Positions 25,243 to 34,863 of a stretch of 64,000 bases of DNA are shown here, piece by piece. Positions within the stretch are counted from its first letter, which is position 1; each line of letters opens with the position of its first letter. The position numbers and the translations under genes are program-made. Where the stretch lies: the NCBI GenBank assembly GCA_963779685.1, contig CAVZZG010000001.1, positions 1,302,001-1,366,000 of the forward strand, in the 5' to 3' direction. The notes below the pieces were generated by a model. That model was not told the DNA's origin, did no database searches, and was given only the letters and a program-made list of their open reading frames with translations. This stretch comes from CAVZZG01 sp963779685. Its GTDB lineage: Bacteria > Actinomycetota > Thermoleophilia > Gaiellales > F1-60-MAGs149.

Positions 25243-27348
25243 TGCGCGGCCGCGGTCGTCGTCGGTGGCGGAGCGGCGGTCACGGAGATGCCCATGATGT
25301 TCTGGAGATCCTTCTGGAGGAGGCCGCTGAGCGCGGTGCTCATGACGGAGGTCAGGTGGTGGCCGTCACGCCACATCAGCACGTTGCCGATGATCGCGGG
25401 GCACGGGTCGCCGGGGCAGGTCCAACGGGTGGAATCGATGAGTGCCACGCCGTCCTGCGCCGCCACCGCGCGCTCCATGGCGGCGTTGCCGGCGTCGATC
25501 GCGACCTTGCGAGGCGTGTCGCATGGCCGGATGTCGGAGAGGTGGGCGGCGAGGCAGTACGGGACGTTCTGGCCCATCACCGAGTCCGTGATCAGCGCGA
25601 CCGATCGCGACGTGCCTTTCAACCGGGTCATCAGCTGATCGTAGCCCGCGCGCCACAGGGTCCCGGCAGCAGCCGGGTTCTTGGCGACGCGGCCGTTCGC
25701 ACCGACCAGGTCGTAGCCGCCACCGGTCTGGCGGTGCGACGTGACGACGACGATGTCCGGCTTCAGCGACGCGATGTACCGCAGGGCCGCCTCGCGCCAC
25801 GTGTTGCACTCGGTCACCGTGCGCCCGTAGTCGTACACGTTCACGATCGGCGCCGGGCAGTGCGAGTGCGTCTGCGAGATGAGGCGGTAGCCGTTGGCGC
25901 GCGCGATCCGGTTCATCGCCGGGAACCACTGGGCGGCGTGCGAATCGCCGAAGAGGACGATCGTGACCTTGCCCTTGGGGTTCCCGTACACGCACGGGTG
26001 GACGGTCGTATCGAGTTTGTCGACGTGGCAGCCGTCCTTGTAGATCGCGGGGAGGTCGGCCTTGGCCTGAGAGATCGACGGATGGAGGTTCTTCGGCAGC
26101 GGCACGGGGCCCTTGTCGACCGCCGGCTTCCGGGTCGCGTAGCGCACGACCTCGCCGACTTCGTTCGACGTCGCGACGGCACTCGGGTTGGTGGTCTTCG
26201 CTGCGGCGCCGAGGTCGGCCGTCGCGCGTTGCTCGGCGGCGAAGGCCGCGGTGCCTGCGAGCACCGTCAGCACACCGGCCAGGGCGAGGCCGCGAACGGG
26301 CCGGCGGGCAAGCGACGTCGAGTGCCGGACGGGATCCTCGACCAGCCGGCGGGTGAGCTCGGCCAGGGCGACGGCGATCAGTACCAGCCCCGCGCGCGCC
26401 CAACCGGTCAACGGCGAGGAGACCATCGCCGCGGGCAGGATGAGCAGCGGCCAGTGCCACAGGTAGAGCGAGTAGGAGGCCGCACCGAGCCACTGCATTG
26501 GCCGGGGCCGCAGGAGCCAGCCCGCGCCCATCTCCGGCGTGCGCGCCCCGGCGGCGATCACCAGCGCCGCGCCCGCGACGGGTGCGATCGCGTAAACGCC
26601 CGGGTAGGACGCGTCGCCCTTGATCAGGAACGCCGCCGCGCCGAGCACGACGAGTCCCACGCTGCCGGCGCCGATCGCGACCGCGAGCGGCAGGCGCCGC
26701 AGACGCGGTTCGGCCAGCGCGAGCAGTGCGCCCGCCGCGAGCTCCCACCAGCGCGTCCCGAGCGAGAAGAACGCCCAGGGCTGGATCGTCGCCGTGAGCT
26801 TGATGGAGAAGACGAGGGAGGCCAGCGCGAGCGTCGCGACGGCGATCGAGATCACGGGTCGCGACCGGCCCAGTCGCCACATCACGAACAGGAGCAACGG
26901 CCACAGCACGTAGAACTGCTCCTCCACCGCCAGCGACCAGTAGTGCTGGAACGGAGACGGGTCGGTCGGCGCGAAGTAGTCGGTCGCGTTCTGCGCGAGG
27001 CGGTAGTTGATGAAGTAGAGCGCCGCCGCCTGCGCGTCCTTCACGACGTTCCTGCAGGCGCAGCGGGCCGAGCACGAGCATGCTCCAGGCGAGCGTGGTC
27101 AGCGTCACCAGGGTCGCTGCCGGCAGCAGGCGGCGGGCCCGGCGGGCGAAGAACGCTCCGAAGCGGACGCGCCCGTGCTCGTCCAGCTCGCGCAGCAGCA
27201 TGCCGGTGATCAGGAAGCCGCTGATGACGTAGAAGACGTCGACGCCCGTGAACCCGCCGGGAAGCCACGCGACGCCGGCGTGGTCGAGGACGACGAGCGT
27301 CACCGCGACGGCGCGGAGCCCGGCGATATCGGGTCGGAACTGGCGCAT
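25239..27348 (-). CDS. OafA/YrhL-type acyltransferase with SGNH domain (frameshifted)
   Basis: Membrane O-acetyl/acyl transferase that decorates surface glycans, 702 residues after removing one extra G at 27051-27052 (joins 'LGPLRLQ' to 'NVVKDAQAAALYFINYRLA'). The start 'MRQFRPDIAGLRAVAVTLVV' is typical of the family. 'FTGVDVFYVISGFLITGMLL' carries the conserved SGF, and 'HYWSLAVEEQFYVLWPLLLF' the catalytic-region motif. About ten membrane helices are followed by an external SGNH domain ('VLFGDSHAAQWFPAM', 'WRDGHHLTS'). Upstream in-frame ATGs at 27402 and 27438 are possible but lack family similarity. Confidence 0.82.
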
Positions 27349-27477
27349 GCTGGTGATGCCCGCCACCTCGCGAGCACGCCCTGAACCGTACACCGTGATC
27401 ATGAAACGCTCCTCATGCCGCGGCTCATGGGAAGCCATCTCGGCGCCGGACCGGCCGCACGAGGCCGGGCGCGCGTG

Positions 27478-27483
27478 TAGCGT
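27478..27483 (+). promoter_or_regulatory. -10 box of the PfkB kinase gene
   Basis: TAGCGT ends 7 nt before GTG 27491; leaderless geometry. Confidence 0.3.
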
Positions 27484-27490
27484 TCAAGCG

Positions 27491-28375
27491 GTGGGAGCGA
27501 AGGCGGATGGGGACGACGGGCTAGCGCCCGTAGCGCTGGTCGGGCAGAGCGTGCTCGACCGGGTCACCCTCCCATCGGGCCAGACCGAGGAGCGGCTGGG
27601 CGGGGCGCCCGTGTTCGCCGGCCACGCCATCGCCAGCGACGGGCGCCGCGGTGTGATCCTCACCAAGGGCGGCACGGCGGGTCTTCGACGACCCCTGCAC
27701 GACTACGGGCTCGAGGTCGTCGAGGGGCCTGACAGCCCGGCGATCGTGTCCGAGATGTGGCTGCGCGTCGACGGCGGGCGCAGCGAGGCCATGAGCGCGA
27801 TCGGCGAGCCGTTCACCATCGCCGACGTCGAAGGCTGGATGGCGTCGGCGCTGCGCGGCTGCTGCGCGGTCGTCTGCGGGGCCCAGTGGTGCGACGACTT
27901 CCCGCCGGAGACCCTCCTAGCCCTGGCCCGGGACGACCGGCCGGTGTACCTCGACGGCCAGGGCCCGGCGCGCCCCTCGCGGCTCGGTCCGCTCGAGCTC
28001 GCCGGCCCGCTCGATCCCGAGCGCGTCCGAGGCGTGTCCGTGCTCAAGCTCGGCCTCGAGGAGGCGGACGCGCTGATCGGCGGCATCGACGCGCGCGCCG
28101 CCCTCGCGACCGGCGTGCCCGTGGTCGTCGTGACCCTCGCCGAGCGCGGCGCTGTCGTGCTGGTCGGCGGCGAGGCCACGCCCGTGGGCGTCGACCCGGT
28201 GCTCGGCCTCGCAGACACCGTTGGGGCGGGGGACATGTTCCTCGCCTTGATGGCAGCCGCGGCCACCGAGGGTCACGAGCCGGTGGCGGCTACCCAGCGT
28301 GCATGCGACGGCGTCTCGCGGCTCCTGCGCCAGCGGCTGGAATCGCTGGCCGCAGCCGGGGTCGGCGCCGGCTGA
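27491..28375 (+). CDS. PfkB-family carbohydrate/nucleoside kinase-like protein
   Basis: 294 residues of ribokinase fold. The diagnostic C-terminal signature 'GLADTVGAGDMFLALMAAAA' contains the catalytic Asp and anion-hole GAGD. 'VVVVTLAERGAVVLVGGEAT' matches the strand before the nucleotide site. The N-terminal substrate half is short ('LVGQSVLDRVTLPSGQTEER', 'LGGAPVFAGHAIA'), so the sugar or nucleoside substrate cannot be named. Confidence 0.75.
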   Translation: MGAKADGDDGLAPVALVGQSVLDRVTLPSGQTEERLGGAPVFAGHAIASDGRRGVILTKGGTAGLRRPLHDYGLEVVEGPDSPAIVSEMWLRVDGGRSEAMSAIGEPFTIADVEGWMASALRGCCAVVCGAQWCDDFPPETLLALARDDRPVYLDGQGPARPSRLGPLELAGPLDPERVRGVSVLKLGLEEADALIGGIDARAALATGVPVVVVTLAERGAVVLVGGEATPVGVDPVLGLADTVGAGDMFLALMAAAATEGHEPVAATQRACDGVSRLLRQRLESLAAAGVGAG

Positions 28376-28378
28376 TCG

Positions 28379-29362
28379 TCAGCCGGTCAGGTCGGCCGGT
28401 TCGACGTGCGACTCCGCGAACGCCCGGCGGATGTGCAGCCCCGACGCACCCGCCAGGATCAGCAGCTCGGAGGCCGTCACGACGATGCGCGAGAGCGTGA
28501 CGACGAGCAGGGCGGTGGTGGGCGACGTGATCGGCAGGAGCAGCGCGTACATCACGCCTTCGCGCGCGCCGAGCCCTGAGGGCGTGAAGAACGCGAGCAC
28601 GGTGACGATGGCGCCGATCGCACCCACGCCCGAGACGTACAGCAGCTGGTCGCGGAACGACACCGGCTCGATGGCGCGGATCAGGCACACCGTCGAAAGC
28701 CCGCTGATCACCCAGGTCACGGCGTAGAAGCCGAGGATCAGCACGGCGACCCGCAGGTCCAGCCGTGGGATCGGGACATTGCCGAGCCGGTGCAGGACCC
28801 GGTCGCAGATCGGGCCGTAGATCCTCGGGTGGAGCACCGTGATCAGCGCGGCCGTGAACAGCAGCAGCGCCCAGAGCGGCAGAGGGAGGTGGACATGCGC
28901 GTGGAACGTCAGCGACGCGAGGAAGACGATCACGCCCGAGATCGCGGCCAGCCCGGCCTCGTAGCCGACGGATGCCAGCACCGGGCCGGGCGGCAGACCG
29001 TAGCGGCCGGCGATCACGACGCGGGCGGCCGGCGCCCACACGCCGCCCGGGACGTATTTGGCGAGCATCGACACGACGTCCGCGACGACGGCCTGGCGGT
29101 AGGTGACGCGGTGGCCGAACTCGTGCAGGATGATCCGCCAGCCGAGGATGAACACGAGGTAGTAGGTGGTGATGACGACGAGGCTCGCCCCGACCCACCA
29201 CCAGTCCAGCGACGCGAGTTGCGCCTGCAGCGTGTCCCAGTCCCGCAGCACGGCGCGGACGAAGAAGAAGCCGACGACGACGAGCGCCGTCACCTGCACC
29301 ACGTACAGCGTGTTCTTCCGCGCGCGTTGACCGGCGAGCCATCGTGCCATCGGGCTCAGCAT
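28379..29362 (-). CDS. UPF0104 / lysylphosphatidylglycerol synthase-type membrane protein
   Basis: 327 residues with about eight membrane helices and no soluble catalytic domain. It has the family motif 'ILHEFGHRVTYRQAVVADVV', 'LAKYVPGGVWAPAARVV' and 'FFTPSGLGAREGVMYALLLP' (the GLGxRE signature). These proteins are proposed lipid flippases or the membrane half of MprF. ATG 29362 is preferred as the first start that yields the conserved N-terminus. It is divergent from the HAD gene with a 23 bp gap. Confidence 0.8.
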   Translation of the reverse strand: MLSPMARWLAGQRARKNTLYVVQVTALVVVGFFFVRAVLRDWDTLQAQLASLDWWWVGASLVVITTYYLVFILGWRIILHEFGHRVTYRQAVVADVVSMLAKYVPGGVWAPAARVVIAGRYGLPPGPVLASVGYEAGLAAISGVIVFLASLTFHAHVHLPLPLWALLLFTAALITVLHPRIYGPICDRVLHRLGNVPIPRLDLRVAVLILGFYAVTWVISGLSTVCLIRAIEPVSFRDQLLYVSGVGAIGAIVTVLAFFTPSGLGAREGVMYALLLPITSPTTALLVVTLSRIVVTASELLILAGASGLHIRRAFAESHVEPADLTG

Positions 29363-29373
29363 TGCATCTCCCG

Positions 29374-29379
29374 TACGCT
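29374..29379 (+). promoter_or_regulatory. -10 box of the HAD hydrolase gene
   Basis: TACGCT ends 6 nt before GTG 29386; leaderless geometry in a 23 bp divergent gap. Confidence 0.3.
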
Positions 29380-29385
29380 GCGGGC

Positions 29386-30087
29386 GTGCTTCCGCCCGTC
29401 CTGCTGCTCGACCTCGACGACACCATCCTCGACGACTCCGGGGCGGCCCACGCTGCCTGGGTGAGCGCATGCGCGGAGGTGGACGCACCGGCCGGGCTGG
29501 TGGACGCGATCGAACTCGAGCGGGTGTGGTTCTGGTCCGACCCGGAACGGCACCGGGTCGGACGGCTCGACCTGTCGGCCGCGCGGCGCCACATCGTTCG
29601 CGGCGCGCTCGGCCGGCTCGGCCTGGACGACGAGCCGCTCGCCGCGGCCGTCGCGGCGCTGCACGACCAGCTCAGGGACGGCGCCATCGCGCCGCTCCCG
29701 GGTGCGATCGAGACGCTCGGCGGACTCCGCTCCCGCGGGATCTCGCTCGGGCTGGTCACGAACGGCTCCGCCACGCATCAGCGCTGGAAGATCGACCGGT
29801 TCGAGCTCGAGCCGTTCTTCGGCTACATCGGCATCGAGGGCGAGGTCGGCGTCGGCAAGCCGGAGCCAGAGGCATTCCACCGGGCGCTGCGCGCGCTGGA
29901 CGCGACCGCCGCCACGACCTGGATGGTCGGGGACAACCTGCGCTTCGACGTCGCCGGCTCGCAGGCGATGGGCATGCACGCGGTGTGGGTCGACCGGCAC
30001 CGCCGGGGCCTGCCGGCGACGACGGACGTGGTTCCCGACCGCGTCGTCGTGTCCATCGCCGAACTCGGCGACCTCGCCGGCCCGTGA
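29386..30087 (+). CDS. HAD-superfamily hydrolase (subfamily IA)
   Basis: 233-residue phosphatase. Motif I is 'LLLDLDDTILDD' (nucleophile Asp), motif II 'LGLVTNGSATHQRWK', motif III 'GVGKPEPEAFHRAL' and motif IV 'WMVGDNLRFDVAGSQAMGM'. An alpha-helical C1 cap lies between motifs I and II. It belongs to the YjjG/phosphoglycolate phosphatase-like subgroup; the substrate is not assignable. Its stop overlaps the next GTG start. Confidence 0.88.
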   Translation: MLPPVLLLDLDDTILDDSGAAHAAWVSACAEVDAPAGLVDAIELERVWFWSDPERHRVGRLDLSAARRHIVRGALGRLGLDDEPLAAAVAALHDQLRDGAIAPLPGAIETLGGLRSRGISLGLVTNGSATHQRWKIDRFELEPFFGYIGIEGEVGVGKPEPEAFHRALRALDATAATTWMVGDNLRFDVAGSQAMGMHAVWVDRHRRGLPATTDVVPDRVVVSIAELGDLAGP

Positions 30088-30929
30088 CAGGCGTCATCCT
30101 CGGCCTCCTGTCGGCCCTCTCGTGGGGCGTGTCCGGGCTCGTCGGCAACCGCTCGACGCGGGCGCTCGGCACATCGACGAGCCTCGCGTTCGGGACGATC
30201 GCCGGCTTCGCCGTCGTGGTCGTTCCGGCGCTGGTGACCGCGCCCGGCAGCATCCCCTCACGATCGACCCTGATCTGGCTCGGCGTCGGCGCGACCTTCG
30301 CCCTGCTCGGGCTGTGGACGATGCTCAACGCCTACAACCGCGGCGCGCTCTCGGTCGTCTCGCCCCTGATCGCGTGCCAGGGAGCGGCGATCGCCGGGTT
30401 CGAGGCCATCTTCCACGGCGCGGTGTCGCCGACCACGTGGGCGCTGGTGGTGACCGCGACCGTCGGCGCGGGCGTCGTCGCGCGGGGCACCCGCGGCGGC
30501 AGCGAGCACACGCCGCCGATCGCCCTCGTGTCGGCGGTGCTGGCGGCGCTGTGCCTCGGGCTCAGCCTGTTCGCCAACGCGACCGCCGCGGACGAGGTCG
30601 GTACCTTCGTGCCGGGGCTCGGAACCCGGCTGCTCGGCCTCCTCTTCATGACGTTACCGGTGCTGGTGGCACGGCGCGGCCGTCTGCCGGCCTGGAGCGG
30701 TCTGCGCTGGGCCCTGCTGGGCGGAGCCCTCGATGTCGGCGGCCTCCTCTTCTACGTCGGATCGGCGCAGGTGGGCAGCGTCCCGCTGGCCGGCGTCCTG
30801 TCGAGCCAGGCAGCGGCCGTGTCGACGGTGCTGGGCCTGATGGTGCTCCGAGAGCGCCTCACCAGGGGCCAGAAGGCGGGGTTCGTGCTGATCCTCGGCA
30901 GCGTGACCGGCCTCGCCGCCGGCCTCTGA
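30084..30929 (+). CDS. EamA/DMT-family transporter
   Basis: 281 residues with ten predicted membrane helices in two five-helix repeats. The N-terminal repeat begins 'VILGLLSALSWGVSGLVGNR', and the second ends 'LVLRERLTRGQ'-like ('LMVLRERLTRGQKAGFVLIL'), the usual EamA closing signature. Members export amino acids, nucleosides or metabolites. The GTG at 30084 overlaps the HAD stop, so both are cotranslated. Confidence 0.85.
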   Translation: MTGVILGLLSALSWGVSGLVGNRSTRALGTSTSLAFGTIAGFAVVVVPALVTAPGSIPSRSTLIWLGVGATFALLGLWTMLNAYNRGALSVVSPLIACQGAAIAGFEAIFHGAVSPTTWALVVTATVGAGVVARGTRGGSEHTPPIALVSAVLAALCLGLSLFANATAADEVGTFVPGLGTRLLGLLFMTLPVLVARRGRLPAWSGLRWALLGGALDVGGLLFYVGSAQVGSVPLAGVLSSQAAAVSTVLGLMVLRERLTRGQKAGFVLILGSVTGLAAGL

Positions 30930-30940
30930 TCCGACCTTCG

Positions 30941-32035
30941 TCAGGCGGCGATGTTGGAGCGCTTCTCCGCGATCGCGTCGATCATGCCCCGGTACGCGTC
31001 GGCGAAGGCCTTCACGCCCTCGACCTCGAGCTCGGTCGTGACGGCGTCCAGGTCGATGCCGGCCTCCGCGAGCCCGGCGATGTCGGCGCGTGCAGCCGCC
31101 ACGTCGCGGTCGATGGTCCGTGCGGCCGTGCCGCCGGTGCGGAAGGCCTCCAGGGTGGCGTCCGGCACGGTGTTGACCGTATCCGGGCCGATCAGTTCGT
31201 CGACGTAGATGGTCGGCCGGTAGCTCGCGTTCTTGGTCGACGTCGACGCCCAGAGCGGGCGCTGCGGGTTCGCGCCGGCGGCTCGCAGCCGTTCCCACCG
31301 GGGACCGGCGAACAGCACCTGGTACACGTCGGCGTAGGCGAGCTTCGCGTTGGCGACGGCGATCCGGCCGCGGAGCGGGGATCCCTCGGGCAGCAGCGCG
31401 TCGATCTTGGAGTCGATCCGCGAGATGAAGAAGCTCGCCACGGAGTCGATATGGGAGAGGTCGCCGCCTGCGGCGTGCCGCTCTTCGAGGCCGGCGATGT
31501 AGGCCTCCGCGACCTCGCCGTAGCGTGCGCAGGCGAAGAGCAGCGTCACGTTCACGTTGATGCCGGCTGCGGTCAGCTCCCGGAACGCCTCGACGCCCGG
31601 CGCCGTGCCCGGCACCTTGACCATCAGGTTCGGGCGCTCGACCTGCGCCCAGACCTCTTGGGCTCTCGCGACGGTGCCGGGGCGATCGTAGGCGAGGTCG
31701 GCCTCGACCTCGAGCGACACGAATCCGTCCCGGCCGCCGCTGCGGTGATGGACGGGCGCGAACAGGTCGCACGCCCGTCGGATGTCGGTCAGGGCCGCCG
31801 CTGCGAACACCTGCTCCGGCGTCGCGCTCGCCGGTGCGTCGGCGATCTCGGCGTCGTACAGATCGCTCTTCAGGACCGCGTTGGCGAAGATCGACGGGTT
31901 CGACGTCCCGCCGGTGACGTTGTCCTCGGCGATGATCCGCTCGAGGAGCCCCGTCTCGACCGCCGGCCGGGCGACGTTGTCGTACCACACGCTCTGCCCG
32001 AGCTCGCGCAGCGCGTTCCATCTGCTGTTGGTCAT
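30941..32035 (-). CDS. tal: Transaldolase
   Basis: Pentose-phosphate enzyme, 364 residues, the long actinobacterial type. It shows 'LGQSVWYDNVARPAVETG', 'VTGGTSNPSIFANAV', the Schiff-base Lys in 'NLMVKVPGT', 'GINVNVTLLFACARYGEVAE' and 'PQRPLWASTSTKN'. It starts at ATG 32035, 6 nt after a -10 box, and is convergent with the EamA gene. Confidence 0.94.
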   Translation of the reverse strand: MTNSRWNALRELGQSVWYDNVARPAVETGLLERIIAEDNVTGGTSNPSIFANAVLKSDLYDAEIADAPASATPEQVFAAAALTDIRRACDLFAPVHHRSGGRDGFVSLEVEADLAYDRPGTVARAQEVWAQVERPNLMVKVPGTAPGVEAFRELTAAGINVNVTLLFACARYGEVAEAYIAGLEERHAAGGDLSHIDSVASFFISRIDSKIDALLPEGSPLRGRIAVANAKLAYADVYQVLFAGPRWERLRAAGANPQRPLWASTSTKNASYRPTIYVDELIGPDTVNTVPDATLEAFRTGGTAARTIDRDVAAARADIAGLAEAGIDLDAVTTELEVEGVKAFADAYRGMIDAIAEKRSNIAA

Positions 32036-32041
32036 CCTCAG

Positions 32042-32047
32042 AGTCTA
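32042..32047 (-). promoter_or_regulatory. -10 box of tal
   Basis: TAGACT reads on the minus strand and ends 6 nt before the tal ATG. Its first base is also the outer base of the left inverted repeat of the neighbouring 242 bp element, so the element supplies the sequence upstream of the -10. Confidence 0.5.
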
Positions 32048-32288
32048 GTGTCCCGAGTCGGAAGTTCGCCGGCATTCCCGGTGCTGCGGAGCGGCGCCTG
32101 ATCGGGGATGTGCTGGGTAGCACATCCCCTCGTACGCCTGGCAAGTTGCCCTTGCCAGGCTCCACCGGCGGAGCCGGTGGGAGCTGGGCAAGCGATGCTT
32201 GCGGGCCCTCGGCCTGCCTCTCGGGCCTGCTTCTTGCCAGGCTTGCTCCTCGCGCCGACCTGCCGACGAACTTCGGACTCGGGACACT
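32047..32288. repeat. 242 bp hairpin-rich element with 27 bp terminal inverted repeats
   Basis: The ends (32047-32073 and 32262-32288) are inverted repeats matching at 25 of 27 positions. Inside are perfect stems at 32104-32114/32119-32129 (11 bp), 32136-32145/32151-32160 (10 bp), 32162-32169/32173-32180 (8 bp) and 32188-32193/32197-32202 (6 bp). No open frame is credible. It resembles a MITE or a REPIN-like mobile palindrome cluster; a structured RNA is possible. No clear target duplication is seen. Confidence 0.65.
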
Positions 32289-32317
32289 GTCCGGCGCGCC
32301 ACGCCGGACCACGCCCG

Positions 32318-34792
32318 CTACGCCTTCGTCTTGAACGAGCGAGTCAGGCTTGCGGTGGTGCCGTAGGCGTTGGTGGCGACGATGCGGTAGTAGTAGGTGG
32401 TGGCGGGCGAAAGCCCGGCGAGCGGGATCGTGACCGCGGTCGACGAGGCGGGCGTGTCGGGCGTCTGGAGGCCCAGGGCCAGCGTGGTGCCGTACTCGAC
32501 GTGGTAGGTGGTGGTGTAGCCGAAGCCGTTGATCGTGCCCGGGATGTTCGCCGCGGTGGAGGTGATGCCGGTGGCCAGCGACGAGGTGACGGTGGGTGCC
32601 CCGAGCGTCGTGAAGCCCCCGGTCGCGCCGGTGTCGGAGCCGAAGACGTTCGTGGCGACGACCCGGAAGTAGATCCTGGTGACCGGGTCGAGGCCCCACA
32701 GGGGAGCGGTGACGGTGACCGCGCCGACCGCGCTGCCGGCCGGCAGCTCGGCGGTGCTCGAGCCCAGCGCGGTCGTCGGCCCGTAGTCGAAGTGGTACGT
32801 GGTAGCGAAGCCGACCGCGTCCACCGTGGCGGTGGCGGTGGCGGTGGTAGCGCCGATGCCGGTGGCGGCGCGGGTGGTCGCAACCGGCAGGCCGAGGGTC
32901 AGGAAGCTCGAGGTGATGCCGGCCTTCGAGCCGTTCGCGCTGGTGCCGACGACCCGGAACCAGTAACGCGTGTTCGGGCTCAGCCCCGTGATCTGCGCGG
33001 CGACGTATTCGGAGGCGGTGCCGGCGTCCAGGGACGTCTCCGGGGTGGTCTGGCCGAGTGCCGTGGACGGCCCCCACTCGAAGTGGTACGTCGTCGCGTA
33101 GCCCTGCGGGTTCACCGAGCCGTTCAGCGTCGCTCCGGCGAGGCCGACGCCGGTGGCGGCGCGCGTCAGCACCGACGGGACGGGCAGGGCGGCGGTCTTG
33201 AACGAGAGGTCGCGGCCGACGGTCGTGCCGCCCGCGCTCGTCGCGACCAGGCGGAAGTGGTAGACGGTCGCCGGGACGAGGCCCGCGATGTCGGCCGCAA
33301 CGGACTGGGCCGTGTCGATCGTGGTATCGGGCGTCGTCGCCCCGTAGGCGATCGTCGGGCCGTAATCGAAGTGGTAGGACGCGGTGGAGCCGGCCGGGTC
33401 GACGGTGCCGCGCAGCGTCGCCGACGAACTCGTGGCGGCGGCGGCGGACGACGTCGTGACCAGCGGCGGAGGCGGGCCCGCGGTGGCGCCGATGAACGCG
33501 AGGGCAGCCGCGACATCGAGTCGGCCGCCGCTTGCGACCTGACCCGCCAGGCCCGGAATCTGGTCGACGCTGGCGAGCAGCGCCGCCCGCGCCCCGGCTG
33601 GGGTCAGCAGCGGCGCCGCGGCGAAGAGCAGTGCGGCCGCTCCGGCGACGTGCGGCGCAGCCATCGACGTCCCGGACAGCACCATCAACCCGGCGCCGGG
33701 CCAGTCCGACCAGATGCCGTCGCCCGGCGCGGCCAGATCAACGGTGGCGAGGCCGTGATTCGACCAGCTCGCGAGCTGGTCGGCGGCGTCGGTGGCCGCG
33801 ACGCAGACCACGTTGGGCGATGCCGAGACGCACGGGTAGGTCGGCGTCGTGTCGTTGTCGGCGCCGTCGTTGCCGGCCGCGAAGACGAACAGCGTCTGCG
33901 GGCTGGCGGCCACGACGTCCTCGATGGCCTGCGAGAAGTCGGGGCCGCCCAGGCTCGCGTTCACAACGCGCGCGCCGTGTGCGACGGCGTAGGCCATGCC
34001 GGCCGCGATGTCGGCGACCGTTCCCGAACCGGAAGCGTCCATGACTCGGATCGGCATGACCCGGGCGTCCCAGGCGACGCCCGCGATGCCCTGCGCGTCG
34101 TTGCCACGCGCATCGGCGATGCCGGCGACGTGGGTGCCATGGCCGTGCTCGTCCGACGGGTCGTTGTCGCCGGCGACGAAGTCCCAGCCGCGCCAGTCGT
34201 CGACGAGGCCGTCGCCGTCGTCGTCGACGCCGTTGGCGCGACGGTCGGCGCCGGTGGCGTCGGTGCCCGTCTCACCCGGATTCGTCCAGATCGACGATGC
34301 CAGGTCGGGGTGGGACATGTCGACCCCGGTGTCGACGATCGCGACCGGCGCGGTGGCCGCACCGCGCGTGACGTCCCAGGCAGCGGGCATGCCGATCGCC
34401 GGCATGTCCCACTGGAAGAAGCTGTAGAACGGGTCGTTCGGCGTCATGGCGGCGCACACGCGCCGGTTCGGCTCGACCCACACGACGGCCCGCGACCGCC
34501 GCAGGCGGCGGGCCGCCGTCGTTGCGCTGGCGACCCGGACGACCTGCATCCGCGTGCGGCCGATGCGGGCGAGCACCCGCCCACCGGCGCGCCCCAGGAG
34601 GCGGCTGCGTTGGGCCGCAGTCGCATGGCCGGCGAACCGCACGATCAGCTGGGTGCGCGCTTGTGAACCTGGCGCGCAGGTGCTCGCAACGGCACCAGCC
34701 GGCAGGACGCCCACGATCAAGAAGGCTCCCGCAATCGCCCAGCCGACGCGGCACATAGCAACATGGAACACCGGTTTGCGTGTCTGTGCCAT
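32318..34792 (-). CDS. Secreted subtilisin-like (S8) serine protease with C-terminal repeats
   Basis: 824 residues. A signal peptide (about 12-36 from 'MAQTRKP') is followed by an inhibitor I9-like propeptide and the S8 catalytic domain. The catalytic Asp is in 'VAIVDTGVDMSHPD', the His in 'DEHGHGTHVAGIAD' and the Ser in 'VLSGTSMAAPHVAGAAALL'. A Ca-binding-like insert 'ANGVDDDGDGLVDDW' is present. After residue about 440 come four fibronectin-III-like repeats of about 92 residues, each containing a 'YHFDYGPTTALG'-type strand and 'GLSPATTYYYRIVATNAYG'. It ends without a membrane or sortase anchor, so it is probably released. ATG 34756 is an alternative start. Confidence 0.9.
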   Translation of the reverse strand: MAQTRKPVFHVAMCRVGWAIAGAFLIVGVLPAGAVASTCAPGSQARTQLIVRFAGHATAAQRSRLLGRAGGRVLARIGRTRMQVVRVASATTAARRLRRSRAVVWVEPNRRVCAAMTPNDPFYSFFQWDMPAIGMPAAWDVTRGAATAPVAIVDTGVDMSHPDLASSIWTNPGETGTDATGADRRANGVDDDGDGLVDDWRGWDFVAGDNDPSDEHGHGTHVAGIADARGNDAQGIAGVAWDARVMPIRVMDASGSGTVADIAAGMAYAVAHGARVVNASLGGPDFSQAIEDVVAASPQTLFVFAAGNDGADNDTTPTYPCVSASPNVVCVAATDAADQLASWSNHGLATVDLAAPGDGIWSDWPGAGLMVLSGTSMAAPHVAGAAALLFAAAPLLTPAGARAALLASVDQIPGLAGQVASGGRLDVAAALAFIGATAGPPPPLVTTSSAAAATSSSATLRGTVDPAGSTASYHFDYGPTIAYGATTPDTTIDTAQSVAADIAGLVPATVYHFRLVATSAGGTTVGRDLSFKTAALPVPSVLTRAATGVGLAGATLNGSVNPQGYATTYHFEWGPSTALGQTTPETSLDAGTASEYVAAQITGLSPNTRYWFRVVGTSANGSKAGITSSFLTLGLPVATTRAATGIGATTATATATVDAVGFATTYHFDYGPTTALGSSTAELPAGSAVGAVTVTAPLWGLDPVTRIYFRVVATNVFGSDTGATGGFTTLGAPTVTSSLATGITSTAANIPGTINGFGYTTTYHVEYGTTLALGLQTPDTPASSTAVTIPLAGLSPATTYYYRIVATNAYGTTASLTRSFKTKA

Positions 34793-34863
34793 CCCCTGTT
34801 CGGGCGCCAGACCGCCGGCCGCAACGCCGGAACCCGCACTTGGTGATGCCGATCCGCAGCTCT

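Noticed and set aside
27041..27268. Separate small gene between the acyltransferase halves
   Set aside because: It is an alternative frame in the frameshifted acyltransferase; the motifs belong to the restored frame.
32047..32288. Insertion sequence with transposase
   Set aside because: The element has inverted termini but no coding capacity, so it is reported only as a repeat.
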